A stretch of DNA of 33,419 nucleotides, from positions 1-33,419 of the forward strand of contig CAYLYS010000027.1 of the NCBI GenBank assembly GCA_964388175.1, written 5' to 3'. Positions 1 through 8,332 of this stretch are shown one piece after another (the first letter of the stretch is position 1; every line of letters starts with the position of its first letter). Source of the stretch: JAITWN01 sp964388175 (lineage in GTDB: Bacteria > Pseudomonadota > Gammaproteobacteria > SZUA-140). The translations under genes and the position numbers were made by a program. The notes beneath the pieces were generated by a model, which was not told the DNA's origin, did not search any database, and saw nothing but the letters and a program-made list of their open reading frames with translations.

Positions 1-84
1 GCGGTGTTCAAGGAACTGCCGATGGAGTTCGCCGTCGAGGCGCAGAAGCTGCTCGGCATCAGTCTGGAGGGGGCTGTAGGATGA
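1..84 (+). CDS. sufB: SufB, 3' end only (Fe-S cluster scaffold subunit)
   Basis: The first 84 bases read in frame 1 as the C-terminal tail of SufB, ending ELPMEFAVEAQKLLGISLEG-AVG and a TGA stop. The ELPMEFAVE...L segment is a typical SufB C-terminus. SufB is the core scaffold of the SufBC2D complex on which Fe-S clusters are built. The start lies outside the window. The stop overlaps the sufC start in an ATGA (81-84), which points to translational coupling. The assignment rests on 27 residues plus the sufC neighbour. Confidence 0.85.
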   Translation, partial: AVFKELPMEFAVEAQKLLGISLEGAVG

Positions 85-911
85 AGTCAGAAGTACACAC
101 CGCCGCGAACGGTGCAAGCCTGCTCAGGATCAGAAACCTGGTGGCGGAAACGGCCGGGGCGAAGATTCTCAAGGGCATCGATCTCGACCTGCGCGGTGGC
201 GAAGTACACGTCATCATGGGGCCGAACGGCTCGGGCAAGAGCACGCTGGCGCAGGTGCTCGCCGGGCGCGAATCCTATACCGTCAGCGCCGACGAATTCG
301 GTTTCGCCGGCCGCGATCTGCTCGACATGGCGCCCGAAGAGCGTGCGCGCGAGGGCATTTTTCTCGCCTTCCAGTATCCGGTCGAGATCCCCGGTGTCAG
401 CACGGTCAATCTGCTCAAGGAATCGCTGAACGCGATCCGCAAGCACCGCGGCCAGCAGCCCGTCGACGCCATGGATTTCCTCGCCATGGTCAAGCAGAAG
501 ATCAAGCTCGTCGACATGAGCGAGGAATTCCTCTACCGCTCGGTCAACGAGGCCTTCTCCGGCGGCGAGAAGAAGCGCAACGAGATTCTGCAGATGGCGG
601 TGCTCGAGCCGCGTCTCGCCATCCTCGACGAGACCGATTCCGGACTCGATGTCGACGCCATGCGTCTGCTCGCCAACGGCATCAACAGCCTGCGCAGCCC
701 CGAGCGCGCCTTCCTCGTCATCACCCATTATCAGCGTCTGCTCGAATACATCGAAGCGGACTACGTGCATATTCTCGCCGGCGGGCGCATCGTCAAGTCC
801 GGCGGTCGCGAGCTGTCCCTGGAAATCGAGCGTGAGGGTTTCGCCGCTTACGAACAGGAAGCGGGCGCGGTGCGGGCGGTGTCGGCGGCCGGCTCGGCCC
901 GCAGCGGCTGA
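81..911 (+). CDS. sufC: SufC, Fe-S cluster assembly ATPase
   Basis: This is the ABC-type ATPase that powers the SufBC2D scaffold complex in the cytoplasm. Visible motifs are Walker A GPNGSGKST (residues 47-55), the signature FSGGEKKR (159-166) with the SufC-typical KKRNEILQM continuation, Walker B LAILDETDSGLD (179-190) and the switch histidine in ITHYQR (about 216). At 276 aa it is slightly longer than the usual roughly 250 aa, owing to an Ala/Gly-rich C-terminal tail. The start overlaps the sufB stop, and a GGAGG precedes it at 66-70. sufD follows after 11 bases. Confidence 0.97.
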   Translation: MKSEVHTAANGASLLRIRNLVAETAGAKILKGIDLDLRGGEVHVIMGPNGSGKSTLAQVLAGRESYTVSADEFGFAGRDLLDMAPEERAREGIFLAFQYPVEIPGVSTVNLLKESLNAIRKHRGQQPVDAMDFLAMVKQKIKLVDMSEEFLYRSVNEAFSGGEKKRNEILQMAVLEPRLAILDETDSGLDVDAMRLLANGINSLRSPERAFLVITHYQRLLEYIEADYVHILAGGRIVKSGGRELSLEIEREGFAAYEQEAGAVRAVSAAGSARSG

Positions 912-922
912 CGGCGCACGCC

Positions 923-2230
923 ATGTCGGAGGCGATCATCCGCTCACGTTCCGAGTTCCAGCGCCTGTCCAGCGCCCTGCCCGGACAGCAGACGCCGTGG
1001 CTCGCGGCTGCGCGTGCGCAGGCGCTCGAGCGCTTCGCTGCGGGCGGTTATCCGACCCCGCGCGAGGAAGCGTGGAAATACACCAATCTGGCGCCGCTTG
1101 CCGGCAAGGCGTTCGAGCCGCTCGCCGCGCTCGACGATGTGTCGGATCTCGATATCGATGCTTATCTGCTGGCCCCGGATCTGCCGCGGCTGGTTTTCGT
1201 CGACGGCCATTATGCGCCGGCGCTGTCGCTGCCGCCGGCCGCGGCGGCGGGCGTGACGCTGAGCAATCTGAGCGATATCCTGCGCCGCGAACCCGCGCTC
1301 GTCGAGCGTGTACTGGCCGCGCCGCTGCTGGATCAGCCGCGCGGCCTGCTCGAACTCAATACCGCTTTCATGAGCGACGGGCTCTGTCTGTGTCTCGCCC
1401 CCGGCGCGGCGCTGGCGCGTCCGCTTCATCTGATCCACATTGCCCGTGGTGGTGCGGCGCAGCCGCGCGCGTCCTACCTGCGGCATCTGGTGCTGGCCGG
1501 TCGCGGCAGCCGCGCGACGCTGATCGAGCATTACGTGAGCGCGGGCGATGCCCAGGCGCTGACCAGCGTGCTGACCCAGTGCGTACTGGAAGCGGGCGCC
1601 GACATCGAGCACTGCCAGCTCAACGAGCAGGGCGAAGGCGTCTATCATTTCGGCGCGGTCCATATCACCCAGGCGCGCGACAGCCGCTATGTGTCGCACA
1701 ACGTGCAGGCGGGGGGAAGGATCGCGCGCAGCGATCTGCTCGCCACCCTGTCCGAGCCCGGCGCCGAGTGCGTGATGAACGGCCTTTATCTCGGTCGCGG
1801 GCGGCAGATCATCGACAACTACACACGCATCGACCATCAGGCCCCGCACTGCGTCAGCAAGGAATGTTACCGCGGCGTGCTCGACGGCCAGTCGCGCGGC
1901 GTGTTCAACGGTCATGTCATGGTGCGCCAGCAGGCCCAGCATACCGACGCGCAGCAGATGAATCACAATCTGCTGCTGTCCGACGATGCCGAGGCGAACA
2001 CGCGTCCGCAGCTCGAGATCTATGCCGACGACGTCAAATGCAGCCATGGTGCGACCGTCGGCCAGCTCGATGGCGACGCGCTGTTCTACCTGCGCGCCCG
2101 CGGCATCGGCGAGGCCGACGCCCGTGTCATGCTGGTGCGCGCCTTCGCCGACGACATCATCGCGCGGGTGACCTCGCAGCCGCTGCACGAACGCCTGGGC
2201 GCGCTGGTCGGTGCGCGGCTGGCGCGCTGA
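923..2230 (+). CDS. sufD: SufD, Fe-S cluster assembly scaffold subunit
   Basis: SufD is the SufB paralogue that completes the SufBC2D complex and is linked to iron acquisition. The 435-aa product has the family's N-terminal W(K)YTNL segment, a long beta-helix core and the conserved C-terminal block HNLLLSDDAEANTRPQLEIY followed by DDVKCSHGAT. The Cys (373) and His (375) of KCSHGAT match the conserved pair at the SufB-SufD interface. The ATG at 923 has only a weak ribosome-binding site, so translation is probably coupled to sufC, 11 bases upstream. Confidence 0.95.
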   Translation: MSEAIIRSRSEFQRLSSALPGQQTPWLAAARAQALERFAAGGYPTPREEAWKYTNLAPLAGKAFEPLAALDDVSDLDIDAYLLAPDLPRLVFVDGHYAPALSLPPAAAAGVTLSNLSDILRREPALVERVLAAPLLDQPRGLLELNTAFMSDGLCLCLAPGAALARPLHLIHIARGGAAQPRASYLRHLVLAGRGSRATLIEHYVSAGDAQALTSVLTQCVLEAGADIEHCQLNEQGEGVYHFGAVHITQARDSRYVSHNVQAGGRIARSDLLATLSEPGAECVMNGLYLGRGRQIIDNYTRIDHQAPHCVSKECYRGVLDGQSRGVFNGHVMVRQQAQHTDAQQMNHNLLLSDDAEANTRPQLEIYADDVKCSHGATVGQLDGDALFYLRARGIGEADARVMLVRAFADDIIARVTSQPLHERLGALVGARLAR

Positions 2231-2243
2231 TCCGGAGACGCTC

Positions 2244-3503
2244 ATGGGTGGCGATACGATGAAAATCCAGGCGGCAGCGAGCGCGTTCGACGTCGAGGCC
2301 GTGCGCCGCGACTTCCCGGCGCTGCATCAGACCGTGTATGGCAAGCCGCTGGTGTTTCTCGACAACGCCGCTTCCGCGCACAAGCCGCGCGCGGTGATCG
2401 ACGTCATCGATCACTACTACTCGCGCGATTATTCCAATGTGCACCGCGGCCTGCATTATCTCAGCGAACGCTGCAGCCAGGCCTTCGAGGATGCGCGCGG
2501 CAAGATCGCCGCCTTCATCAACGCGCGCGAAGAGCGCGAAGTGGTGTTCGTGCGCGGCACCACCGAGGCGATCAACCTGGTGGCCTATACCCACGGCCGC
2601 ATGCGCGTGCGCGAGGGCGACGAGATCCTCATCACCGCGCTCGAACACCACTCCAATATCGTGCCCTGGCAGCTATTGTGCGAGCAGACCGGCGGCGTGC
2701 TGAAAGTGGCGCCGGTCAATGAGGCCGGCGAACTCGACATCGACGCCTTCGAGCGCCTGCTGTCGCCGCGCACGCGCCTGGTGGCGGTGACGCACATTTC
2801 CAACGCGCTCGGCACGGTGAATCCGCTGCGCCGCATCATCGACGCCGCGCACGCCGCCGGCGCACGCGTGCTGGTCGACGGCGCGCAGGCGGTGCAGCAC
2901 ACGCCGGTCGACGTGCAGGCGCTCGGTTGCGATTTCTACGCCTTCTCCGGCCACAAGCTCTACGGACCGACCGGCATCGGCGTGCTCTACGGCAAGGCCG
3001 AACTGCTCGAGGCGATGCCGCCCTGGCAGGGCGGCGGCGAGATGATCGAAGAAGTCACCTTCGAGCGTTCCACTTACGCGCGCATTCCGCACAAATTCGA
3101 GGCCGGCACGCCCCATATCGTCGGCGCCATCGGCCTCGGCGCGGCGGTCGATTATCTGCAGTCGCTGGGGCGGGAGCAGGTGGCGCAGTACGAGCGCGAG
3201 CTGCTGGGCTACGCCAGCGCCGTGCTCGGCGCCATCCCCGGACTGCGCCTCATCGGCACCGCGGCGGAGAAGGCGAGCATCGTTTCCTTCGTGCTCGACG
3301 GTGTCCATCCGCACGATACCGGCACCATACTCGATCGCCAGGGCATCGCGGTGCGCGCCGGACATCACTGCACCATGCCGTTGATGAACCGCTTCGGCCT
3401 GAGCGGTACGGCGCGCGCTTCCTTCGCGCTGTACAATACGCGCGCCGAAGTGGACCGGCTGGCCGAGGGCATCAGGAAAGTACAGGAGATGTTCGCGCGA
3501 TGA
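2244..3503 (+). CDS. sufS: SufS-type cysteine desulfurase
   Basis: This PLP enzyme removes sulfur from cysteine as a persulfide for cluster assembly. The Schiff-base lysine is in SGHKLYGPTG (about residue 238) and the catalytic cysteine in RAGHHCTMP (about 376). The RAGHHC context and 419-aa length mark a group II (SufS/CsdA) enzyme. I chose ATG 2244 because CGGAG (2233-2237) is well spaced from it. An in-frame TTG/GTG-type start inside sufD is possible, as is ATG 2259, but both are less well supported. The stop overlaps the sufU start (ATGA, 3500-3503). Confidence 0.95.
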   Translation: MGGDTMKIQAAASAFDVEAVRRDFPALHQTVYGKPLVFLDNAASAHKPRAVIDVIDHYYSRDYSNVHRGLHYLSERCSQAFEDARGKIAAFINAREEREVVFVRGTTEAINLVAYTHGRMRVREGDEILITALEHHSNIVPWQLLCEQTGGVLKVAPVNEAGELDIDAFERLLSPRTRLVAVTHISNALGTVNPLRRIIDAAHAAGARVLVDGAQAVQHTPVDVQALGCDFYAFSGHKLYGPTGIGVLYGKAELLEAMPPWQGGGEMIEEVTFERSTYARIPHKFEAGTPHIVGAIGLGAAVDYLQSLGREQVAQYERELLGYASAVLGAIPGLRLIGTAAEKASIVSFVLDGVHPHDTGTILDRQGIAVRAGHHCTMPLMNRFGLSGTARASFALYNTRAEVDRLAEGIRKVQEMFAR

Positions 3504-3943
3504 GCGATCTGCAGGACCTCTATCAGGAAGTCATCTTCGATCACAACCGCAACCCGCATCATTGCGGCAAGCCGGCCGAGGTCAATCGCTGTGCGCAGGG
3601 CTTCAATCCGCTGTGCGGCGACAAGATCACGCTCTATCTCAAGGTCGATGAGGACGGCATCATCCGCGACGTCGGTTTCGACGGCTCGGGTTGTGCCATT
3701 TCGGTGGCATCGGCTTCGCTCATGACCGACACCCTGATCGGGAAAACCGAGCAGGAAGCCGAAGCGCTGTTCAAGCGCTTTCACGACATGCTGATGGGCG
3801 CGGGTGATTCTGGTGATCTCGGCAAGCTGGAGGCACTTTCCGGCGTCCGTGAATTCCCCTCGCGCATCAAATGCGCCACGCTGGCCTGGCATGCCCTGCA
3901 TGCGGCGCTGAAGGATGGCGGCAAACCCGTATCAACCGAGTGA
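3500..3943 (+). CDS. sufU: SufU (IscU/NifU-N-like partner of SufS)
   Basis: The 147-aa product has the three conserved ligand cysteines of the IscU/SufU fold: C39 with D41 in PLCGDKITL, C65 in GSGCAIS and C125 in RIKCATLAW. The extra segment between the second and third cysteines (about residues 100-120, GDLGKLEALSGVREFP) is the insertion that separates SufU from IscU. In Firmicutes SufU acts mainly as a zinc-dependent sulfur acceptor that activates SufS. That role is inferred here from sequence and from the direct overlap with sufS. Confidence 0.93.
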   Translation: MSDLQDLYQEVIFDHNRNPHHCGKPAEVNRCAQGFNPLCGDKITLYLKVDEDGIIRDVGFDGSGCAISVASASLMTDTLIGKTEQEAEALFKRFHDMLMGAGDSGDLGKLEALSGVREFPSRIKCATLAWHALHAALKDGGKPVSTE

Positions 3944-3955
3944 GGGAGTGAGGCG

Positions 3956-4381
3956 ATGAGCGATGCACTCAAACACATCGGCGTCAAAACCGAAACACCG
4001 CACGGCGTCAAGCCATCGGAAGCGCGTTCGGTCGCCGCGGTGAACCCGGCGCCGGATGACGGCGTCGATGAGCATGCCGGCCTCGAAGCCCGCGCCGTCG
4101 CCGCGCTGAGAAACGTCTACGACCCGGAGATTCCGGTCAACATCTACGACCTGGGGCTGATCTATTGCCTGGACGTCGACGAGCAGGAAGGTGTGATCGT
4201 GCTCGACATGACACTGACCGCGCCCGGCTGCCCCGTTGCCCAGACCTTTCCGGGAGAGATCGAGGCGCGTCTGCGCGAACTCGACGGCGTGGAGGAAGTC
4301 ACCGTGCGCCTGGTATGGGATCCGCCGTGGACGCAGGACCGCATGAGCGAAGGCGCGAAACTGCAGCTCGGTCTGCTCTAG
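3956..4381 (+). CDS. sufT: SufT, DUF59/MIP18-family Fe-S maturation factor
   Basis: The 141-aa product has an unconserved-looking N-terminal stretch of about 40 residues, then a DUF59 domain. Diagnostic segments are YDPEIPVNIYDLGLIY (55-70), MTLTAPGCPVAQTFPGEIE with the conserved Cys92, and VWDPPWTQDRMSE (120-132). SufT-type proteins assist maturation or delivery of Fe-S clusters and are common in SUF operons. The start lies 12 bases after sufU, with GGGAGTGAGG just upstream of the ATG. Confidence 0.92.
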   Translation: MSDALKHIGVKTETPHGVKPSEARSVAAVNPAPDDGVDEHAGLEARAVAALRNVYDPEIPVNIYDLGLIYCLDVDEQEGVIVLDMTLTAPGCPVAQTFPGEIEARLRELDGVEEVTVRLVWDPPWTQDRMSEGAKLQLGLL

Positions 4382-4490
4382 GGCCTGTTAACACGGTTTG
4401 AATTGTCGATGTGGTGAGTCAACGACACGGGCCCGGGCCGCCCGCCGGTTTCGGCCTTGTCCCGACATATATCATCGAGACGAGGGGCTG

Positions 4491-4799
4491 ATGAGTGACT
4501 GGATAGAAGTGGCGAAGCAGGGCGACATCGCGCCCGGACAGGCATGTGCGGTCGAGATCGACGGGCGCATGATCGCCGTGGTCAATCTCGATGGCGAATT
4601 CTACGCCATCGATAATATCTGCACTCACGCTTACGCCGTGCTCACGGACGGTCCGATCGTCGGTTGCGAGATCCAGTGCCCGCTCCATGCCGCGCGTTTC
4701 GATATCCGCACCGGTGCAGTGACGGCGCCGCCGGCCTACGAGGCGCTGGAGACCTATGAAGTTCGCATCGAAGGCGATGCGGTGCTGATCCGCGTATAA
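4491..4799 (+). CDS. Rieske-type [2Fe-2S] ferredoxin-like protein
   Basis: This 102-aa single-domain protein carries a complete Rieske cluster site: C44-T-H46, then 16 residues, then C63-P-L-H66. Domain and length resemble the ferredoxin subunits of ring-hydroxylating dioxygenases (BphF type), but no oxygenase is nearby. I chose ATG 4491 because GAGGGG (4482-4487) sits just upstream; a longer frame from TTG 4398 would add a poorly protein-like arginine-rich leader. It follows sufT by 109 bases on the same strand, so it may be part of the suf unit. The electron partner is unknown. Confidence 0.9.
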   Translation: MSDWIEVAKQGDIAPGQACAVEIDGRMIAVVNLDGEFYAIDNICTHAYAVLTDGPIVGCEIQCPLHAARFDIRTGAVTAPPAYEALETYEVRIEGDAVLIRV

Positions 4800-4896
4800 A
4801 GCCTGTCTCCGATTGCCATCGTTCGATCGTTTCCTCCCTGTTTCCCATGCCTGTTTTCCAGGTTTGTTTCCGGCATCGGATGCGTCGCCGCGCGCG

Positions 4897-4926
4897 TTGA
4901 GCGAAGCGCCCCGGTGAGGTTATAGT
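4897..4926 (+). promoter_or_regulatory. Candidate sigma-70 promoter for the DUF481 gene
   Basis: TTGAGC (4897-4902) and TATAGT (4921-4926) are separated by 18 bases, 4/6 and 5/6 matches to the -35 and -10 consensus. The element lies in the 293-base gap before the barrel gene and would give a leader of about 160 bases. That leader contains a 7-bp hairpin (4936-4942/4945-4951) and a direct repeat at 5048-5080. Confidence 0.35.
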
Positions 4927-4935
4927 GGGCGCTCT

Positions 4936-4951
4936 CCCTCGCAGGCGAGGG
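4936..4951. other. Perfect 7-bp inverted repeat in the leader
   Basis: CCCTCGC (4936-4942) and GCGAGGG (4945-4951) can pair around a 2-base loop. No T-run follows, so an intrinsic terminator is unlikely. It falls just downstream of the candidate promoter for the DUF481 gene. Confidence 0.4.
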
Positions 4952-5047
4952 CGTTTGATGAAGCACGAAAAAAACGGCGCGGTGGCGCACGCCGCTGACG
5001 ATGCAGCGGGCCATCTATCGGGCCATGCATCGGCCATACATTGAAAT

Positions 5048-5080
5048 GGGTAGTGAATTTCGGAGCGGGTAGTGAATTCC
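5048..5080 (+). repeat. Short direct repeat upstream of the DUF481 gene
   Basis: GGGTAGTGAATTTC (5048-5061) and GGGTAGTGAATTCC (5067-5080) match at 13 of 14 positions with a 19-base period. They end just before the AAAGGAG ribosome-binding site of the barrel gene. The repeat could be a paired regulator site or a local duplication. Confidence 0.55.
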
Positions 5081-5092
5081 AAAGGAGAAACC

Positions 5093-5815
5093 ATGAAAAA
5101 AACCTTGGCAGCAGCGCTTGCGCTGGCAGTGAGCGGTGTCGCGGTGGCGCAGGATGAGGCGGTCGACGCGCCGGCAAAGCCCTGGAGCGCGGAAGTCGGC
5201 TTGGGCATCATGCTGACGTCCGGCAATACCGATACCAGAAGCATCAACGGCATCGCCGAGGTGATCTTCGAGCATGCGCAGTGGCGTCACACCGGCCGCG
5301 CCGAAGCGTTGAACAGCAGCGCGGATGACGTCGGCACCGCCGAGCGTTATTCCCTCTTCGGCAAGAGCGATTACAAACTCGACGACTGGAACTATCTCTA
5401 CGGCCTGATCGGCTATGAGGACGATCGCTTCAGCGGCTACGACTACCAGTCCAACGTCGGCGTCGGTTACGGCCGCGATCTGATACGCACGGACACTCTG
5501 CACATCAATGCCGAGGCCGGCGTCGGTGCGCGCAATTACCGCATCGAGGACGGCAACAGCGATACCGAGGGAACGCTGCGTTTCGCCGGCGCGCTCAACT
5601 GGAGCATCAGCGACTCGGCTCTGTTCACCCAGGAGCTCGACACCACCATCGGCGAGGAGATGACCGTCACCAATTCGGTCACCTCGCTCAGCACGCAGGT
5701 GGTGGGCAATCTCGCCGCCAAGCTGTCCGTGCATATCCGGCACATTTCGGATGTGCCGCCGGACGTGGAGAAGCGGGATACCAAGACCACGGCGAATTTG
5801 GTGTACAAGTTCTGA
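5093..5815 (+). CDS. DUF481 (YdiY-like) outer-membrane beta-barrel protein
   Basis: The product is 240 aa. Residues 1-19 form a Sec signal peptide (MKKTLAAALALAVSGVAVA, then Q). The mature part opens with SAEVGLGIMLTSGNTDTRS, which contains the SGNT-x-T-x-S motif typical of DUF481. It then alternates in short beta-strands and ends in VYKF, with the terminal Phe expected of proteins folded into the outer membrane. AAAGGAG (5081-5087) fixes the start. The function of the family is poorly known; salt or acid response has been suggested for some members. An inverted repeat follows the stop. Confidence 0.88.
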   Translation: MKKTLAAALALAVSGVAVAQDEAVDAPAKPWSAEVGLGIMLTSGNTDTRSINGIAEVIFEHAQWRHTGRAEALNSSADDVGTAERYSLFGKSDYKLDDWNYLYGLIGYEDDRFSGYDYQSNVGVGYGRDLIRTDTLHINAEAGVGARNYRIEDGNSDTEGTLRFAGALNWSISDSALFTQELDTTIGEEMTVTNSVTSLSTQVVGNLAAKLSVHIRHISDVPPDVEKRDTKTTANLVYKF

Positions 5816-5828
5816 AGTCTGCCGGACT

Positions 5829-5851
5829 GCCCTCCCCGTGACGGGGAGGGC
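5829..5851 (+). terminator. Hairpin after the DUF481 gene, possible terminator
   Basis: GCCCTCCCCG (5829-5838) pairs perfectly with CGGGGAGGGC (5842-5851) around a TGA loop, 13 bases after the stop. The stem is very stable, but no T-tract follows, so it is at best an atypical terminator or a 3'-end protecting hairpin. Confidence 0.45.
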
Positions 5852-5999
5852 GGATGTCCGCAGGTCGCGATTATAGCAAAAACACCCTTCCCGAATAAGC
5901 TTATCCGCGCGCTCCGTTTCCGATATAAGAGATAGTACTGGGCATCGCCGTTGCCCGGCCGATACAGCGGTAACAGTCTCGATGTCGTGGAGGATCCGG

Positions 6000-6632
6000 A
6001 TGGGTGATCTCTTCAACTCGCCTCGGGTCATCGCCAGTGCCGATCTGCGCGAGTTCTTTCAGCACTCGGTCGATGAAGCGCTGACCCGGCAGGGAATCGA
6101 TGCCGCGGTCGAAACCAGCTATTACCTGGTCAATCTGCTCACCGCCTTTCAACGCGCCGAGCGTCTCTACGACGTAGCCGGCGACCATCTCGAACTGCGG
6201 CCGCTGGCGCTGCTTTACGCCGACGCGCTGGCGGAACGCGCGCCCGAGCAGCGCAATCGCATCATGCAGCGCATGGGCGACGTCGCCCTGTTCATTTCCG
6301 GCATGTTCTCCGACAGTTTCAGGCGCAGGCTTGTCGACGTCGATTACTACATCGCCATGGGCAGCGCTGCCTATTCCTATCTGTCCGCCGCCATGCGCGG
6401 TACGCGTCAGGGTAATGCCTTCTGCGACATATTCGAGGAGCTGTCGTGCAAGTTCGCCGGCTTCGTCGATGTGCTGGCTGAAGTCGGCGACCGTGGGCGT
6501 TCGGCGGACGTGCTGCGTCTCTACGAGCTGTGGCTGCGCACGGGCAGCCGGCGCGCCCTGGAGCGTCTGCGCGAGCTCGGCATCGAGCCGAGCGGCACGA
6601 GCGGATCGGTGCCGACGCGCTATGAGCAGTAA
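6000..6632 (+). CDS. Unnamed conserved protein, first of an overlapping pair
   Basis: I do not recognise a named family, though the sequence has the look of a conserved proteobacterial protein. The 210-aa product starts MGDLFNSPRVIASADLREFF and is almost wholly alpha-helical and soluble, with no signal peptide or membrane span. Its strongest-looking blocks are ETSYYLVNLLTAF, LRPLALLYADAL, GDVALFISGMF, VDVDYYIAMGSAAYSYL and FEELSCKFAGFVDVLAEV. I chose ATG 6000 because GTGGAGG (5987-5993) precedes it by 6 bases. The 3' end overlaps the next gene by 11 bases, indicating coupled expression and perhaps a shared complex. Confidence 0.75.
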   Translation: MGDLFNSPRVIASADLREFFQHSVDEALTRQGIDAAVETSYYLVNLLTAFQRAERLYDVAGDHLELRPLALLYADALAERAPEQRNRIMQRMGDVALFISGMFSDSFRRRLVDVDYYIAMGSAAYSYLSAAMRGTRQGNAFCDIFEELSCKFAGFVDVLAEVGDRGRSADVLRLYELWLRTGSRRALERLRELGIEPSGTSGSVPTRYEQ

Positions 6633-7305
6633 TGAGCCGCACGCCGCACGGGGCGCCGGGCTGAGCGGCATACAGCGCCATCTCGAACGCATCTATGAAC
6701 TCGACGCCTTCCACGACATCAACCGCTTCCTGACCACCGACGCCGATCTCGCGCGCCGGCTCGACGGCGGCACCGCTGCGCGCGCGATCGGCGAGAAGCT
6801 GCTGGTACGTGAAGAAGAGAACGGAGTTGCCGTTTCACTGTATCTCGATGCTGCCGTGATGGAGATGCTGGCCGAGAACGATCCGCTGCGCTCACTCAAC
6901 GAAGACAATCTGGATGGGTTCCTGACGGCGCTCGAAGGCGTCAGCCATTTTCTCTATCTGGTGTGGAATGCGCGCCATGGCCGCGGCATCAGCCTGTTCG
7001 AACTGGAGCTGCAGGCCGAAGTGGACAAATTCGCCGCCGCGGCGCTGCTGTTGGCGCGGCAGCAGCGCCGGCGTGTGCCGCGCAGTCTGCACGAACGTCT
7101 TTTCGCCGCGCCGCAGTACGATCCGCAGATGAACCGCGACGAGCAGCAGCGTTACCGCAGCGCCAACGATTACGCGGCAAGGTACTGCGCGCGCCTGCGC
7201 CGCGATTGCCTGCAGGATCGCCGCGCCAGCCTGGTGCGCGAATTGCGCCGTTTCTACCGCCTGACTCATCGCCACAAGCTCGCCCACATCGCCCGACTTT
7301 CCTGA
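6622..7305 (+). CDS. Unnamed conserved protein, second of an overlapping pair
   Basis: This 227-aa product is helical and soluble, with no recognised domain. Notable blocks are LLVREEENGVAVSLYLDAAVMEMLAENDPLR (about 58-88), LDGFLTALEGVSHFLYLVWNA (about 96-116), ELELQAEVDKFAAAALL and, near the C-terminus, ANDYAARYCARLRR and ELRRFYRLTHRHKLAHIARLS. The long charged C-terminal helix is rich in Arg and His. It starts inside the previous gene (ATG 6622; previous stop ends 6632), so the two are likely translationally coupled. No function is proposed. Confidence 0.75.
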   Translation: MSSNEPHAARGAGLSGIQRHLERIYELDAFHDINRFLTTDADLARRLDGGTAARAIGEKLLVREEENGVAVSLYLDAAVMEMLAENDPLRSLNEDNLDGFLTALEGVSHFLYLVWNARHGRGISLFELELQAEVDKFAAAALLLARQQRRRVPRSLHERLFAAPQYDPQMNRDEQQRYRSANDYAARYCARLRRDCLQDRRASLVRELRRFYRLTHRHKLAHIARLS

Positions 7306-7389
7306 GCGGGCGTTCGCATGGCGCACGGCTTTTGTATTACGCTGTATCCCGGTCGAAAAAAATAAAATGATCTGTCTCGGGGGAGATCC

Positions 7390-8079
7390 ATGCCTCATCC
7401 TGAAGTGCATCGCAGCGGCCGTACGGGTTGGCTGCGCGCAGCTGTGCTCGGCGCCAATGACGGCATCGTATCGACGTCCAGCCTGCTGATCGGCGTCGCC
7501 TCGGCGGGTGTCGATCATGACCATGTGCTCATATCCGGCATTGCCGCGCTCGTTGCCGGCGCGATGTCGATGGCCGCCGGCGAATACGTGTCGGTCAGCT
7601 CACAGGCCGATGCCGAGCGCGCCGATCTCGAAATCGAACGCCGTGAACTCGAGTCCGATCCTGAATACGAGACGCGCGAACTGACCGCGATCTACGTTCA
7701 CCGCGGTCTCGATGCAGCCCTCGCGCGCCAGGTCGCCGAACGCCTGATGGCGATCGATCCGCTCGCCGCGCATGCGCGCGATGAACTCGGTATATCGAAG
7801 CAGCGTGCCGCGCGCCCGCTGCAGGCCGCGGCGGCCTCGTTCGCCGCATTCTCGACCGGCGCCGCGCTGCCGCTGATGATCGCGATGCTCGTGCCGATTT
7901 CCTGGCTGGTGCCGGTCACCGCGGTCGCATCGCTGTGTTTGCTTGCCACGCTCGGCGGCATCGCCGCGCACGCCGGTGGCGCATCGATCGCGCGTGGCGC
8001 GGCGCGTGTTACTTTCTGGAGCGCGCTGGCGATGCTGTTGAGTGCGGTGATCGGGATGCTGGTGGGGGTGGTGATATGA
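7390..8079 (+). CDS. VIT1/CCC1-family iron/manganese transporter
   Basis: The 229-aa integral membrane protein belongs to the vacuolar-iron-transporter family. The N-terminal span carries the family motif GANDGIVSTSSLLIGVASAG (23-42), and the second span contains AGAMSMAAGEYVSVSSQ. A cytoplasmic acidic helical section (about 75-140) follows, as in the metal-binding hub of the family, then three C-terminal membrane segments. Members move Fe2+ or Mn2+ out of the cytosol. A strong GGGGGAGA lies just before the ATG. It is not obviously in an operon with its neighbours. Confidence 0.92.
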   Translation: MPHPEVHRSGRTGWLRAAVLGANDGIVSTSSLLIGVASAGVDHDHVLISGIAALVAGAMSMAAGEYVSVSSQADAERADLEIERRELESDPEYETRELTAIYVHRGLDAALARQVAERLMAIDPLAAHARDELGISKQRAARPLQAAAASFAAFSTGAALPLMIAMLVPISWLVPVTAVASLCLLATLGGIAAHAGGASIARGAARVTFWSALAMLLSAVIGMLVGVVI

Positions 8080-8332
8080 GATGGAGGATTACCGATCTAA
8101 CTAATGATTATGGGTGAGTGCTGTGCTTATCGTTGCCATGCTGATTGGATCCCTGATGTTGTCCGCTTTCAGGCGCGGAGGTATCCGAACTAGGGTGAAT
8201 GCAGAGACGGGGCCGCGTCGTTTCGTTCGGCTGCGAGGGCGCGCCCCATCCATCCGGCGCGGGCGGGAGCCTGCCTGTCCGCTTCATCTCGCCGCACCGC
8301 CCCGACTCCGCTAGACTGGCCCCTGATTCGCC

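Noticed and set aside
4398..4490. N-terminal extension of the Rieske protein from TTG 4398
   Set aside because: The added residues are Arg/Cys-rich and unlike the family, and ATG 4491 has a good ribosome-binding site.
8114..8314. Small + strand frame starting with a hydrophobic stretch (MSAVLIVAMLIGSLML)
   Set aside because: After the first 16 residues it becomes Arg/Pro-rich with no family look; no ribosome-binding site was found.
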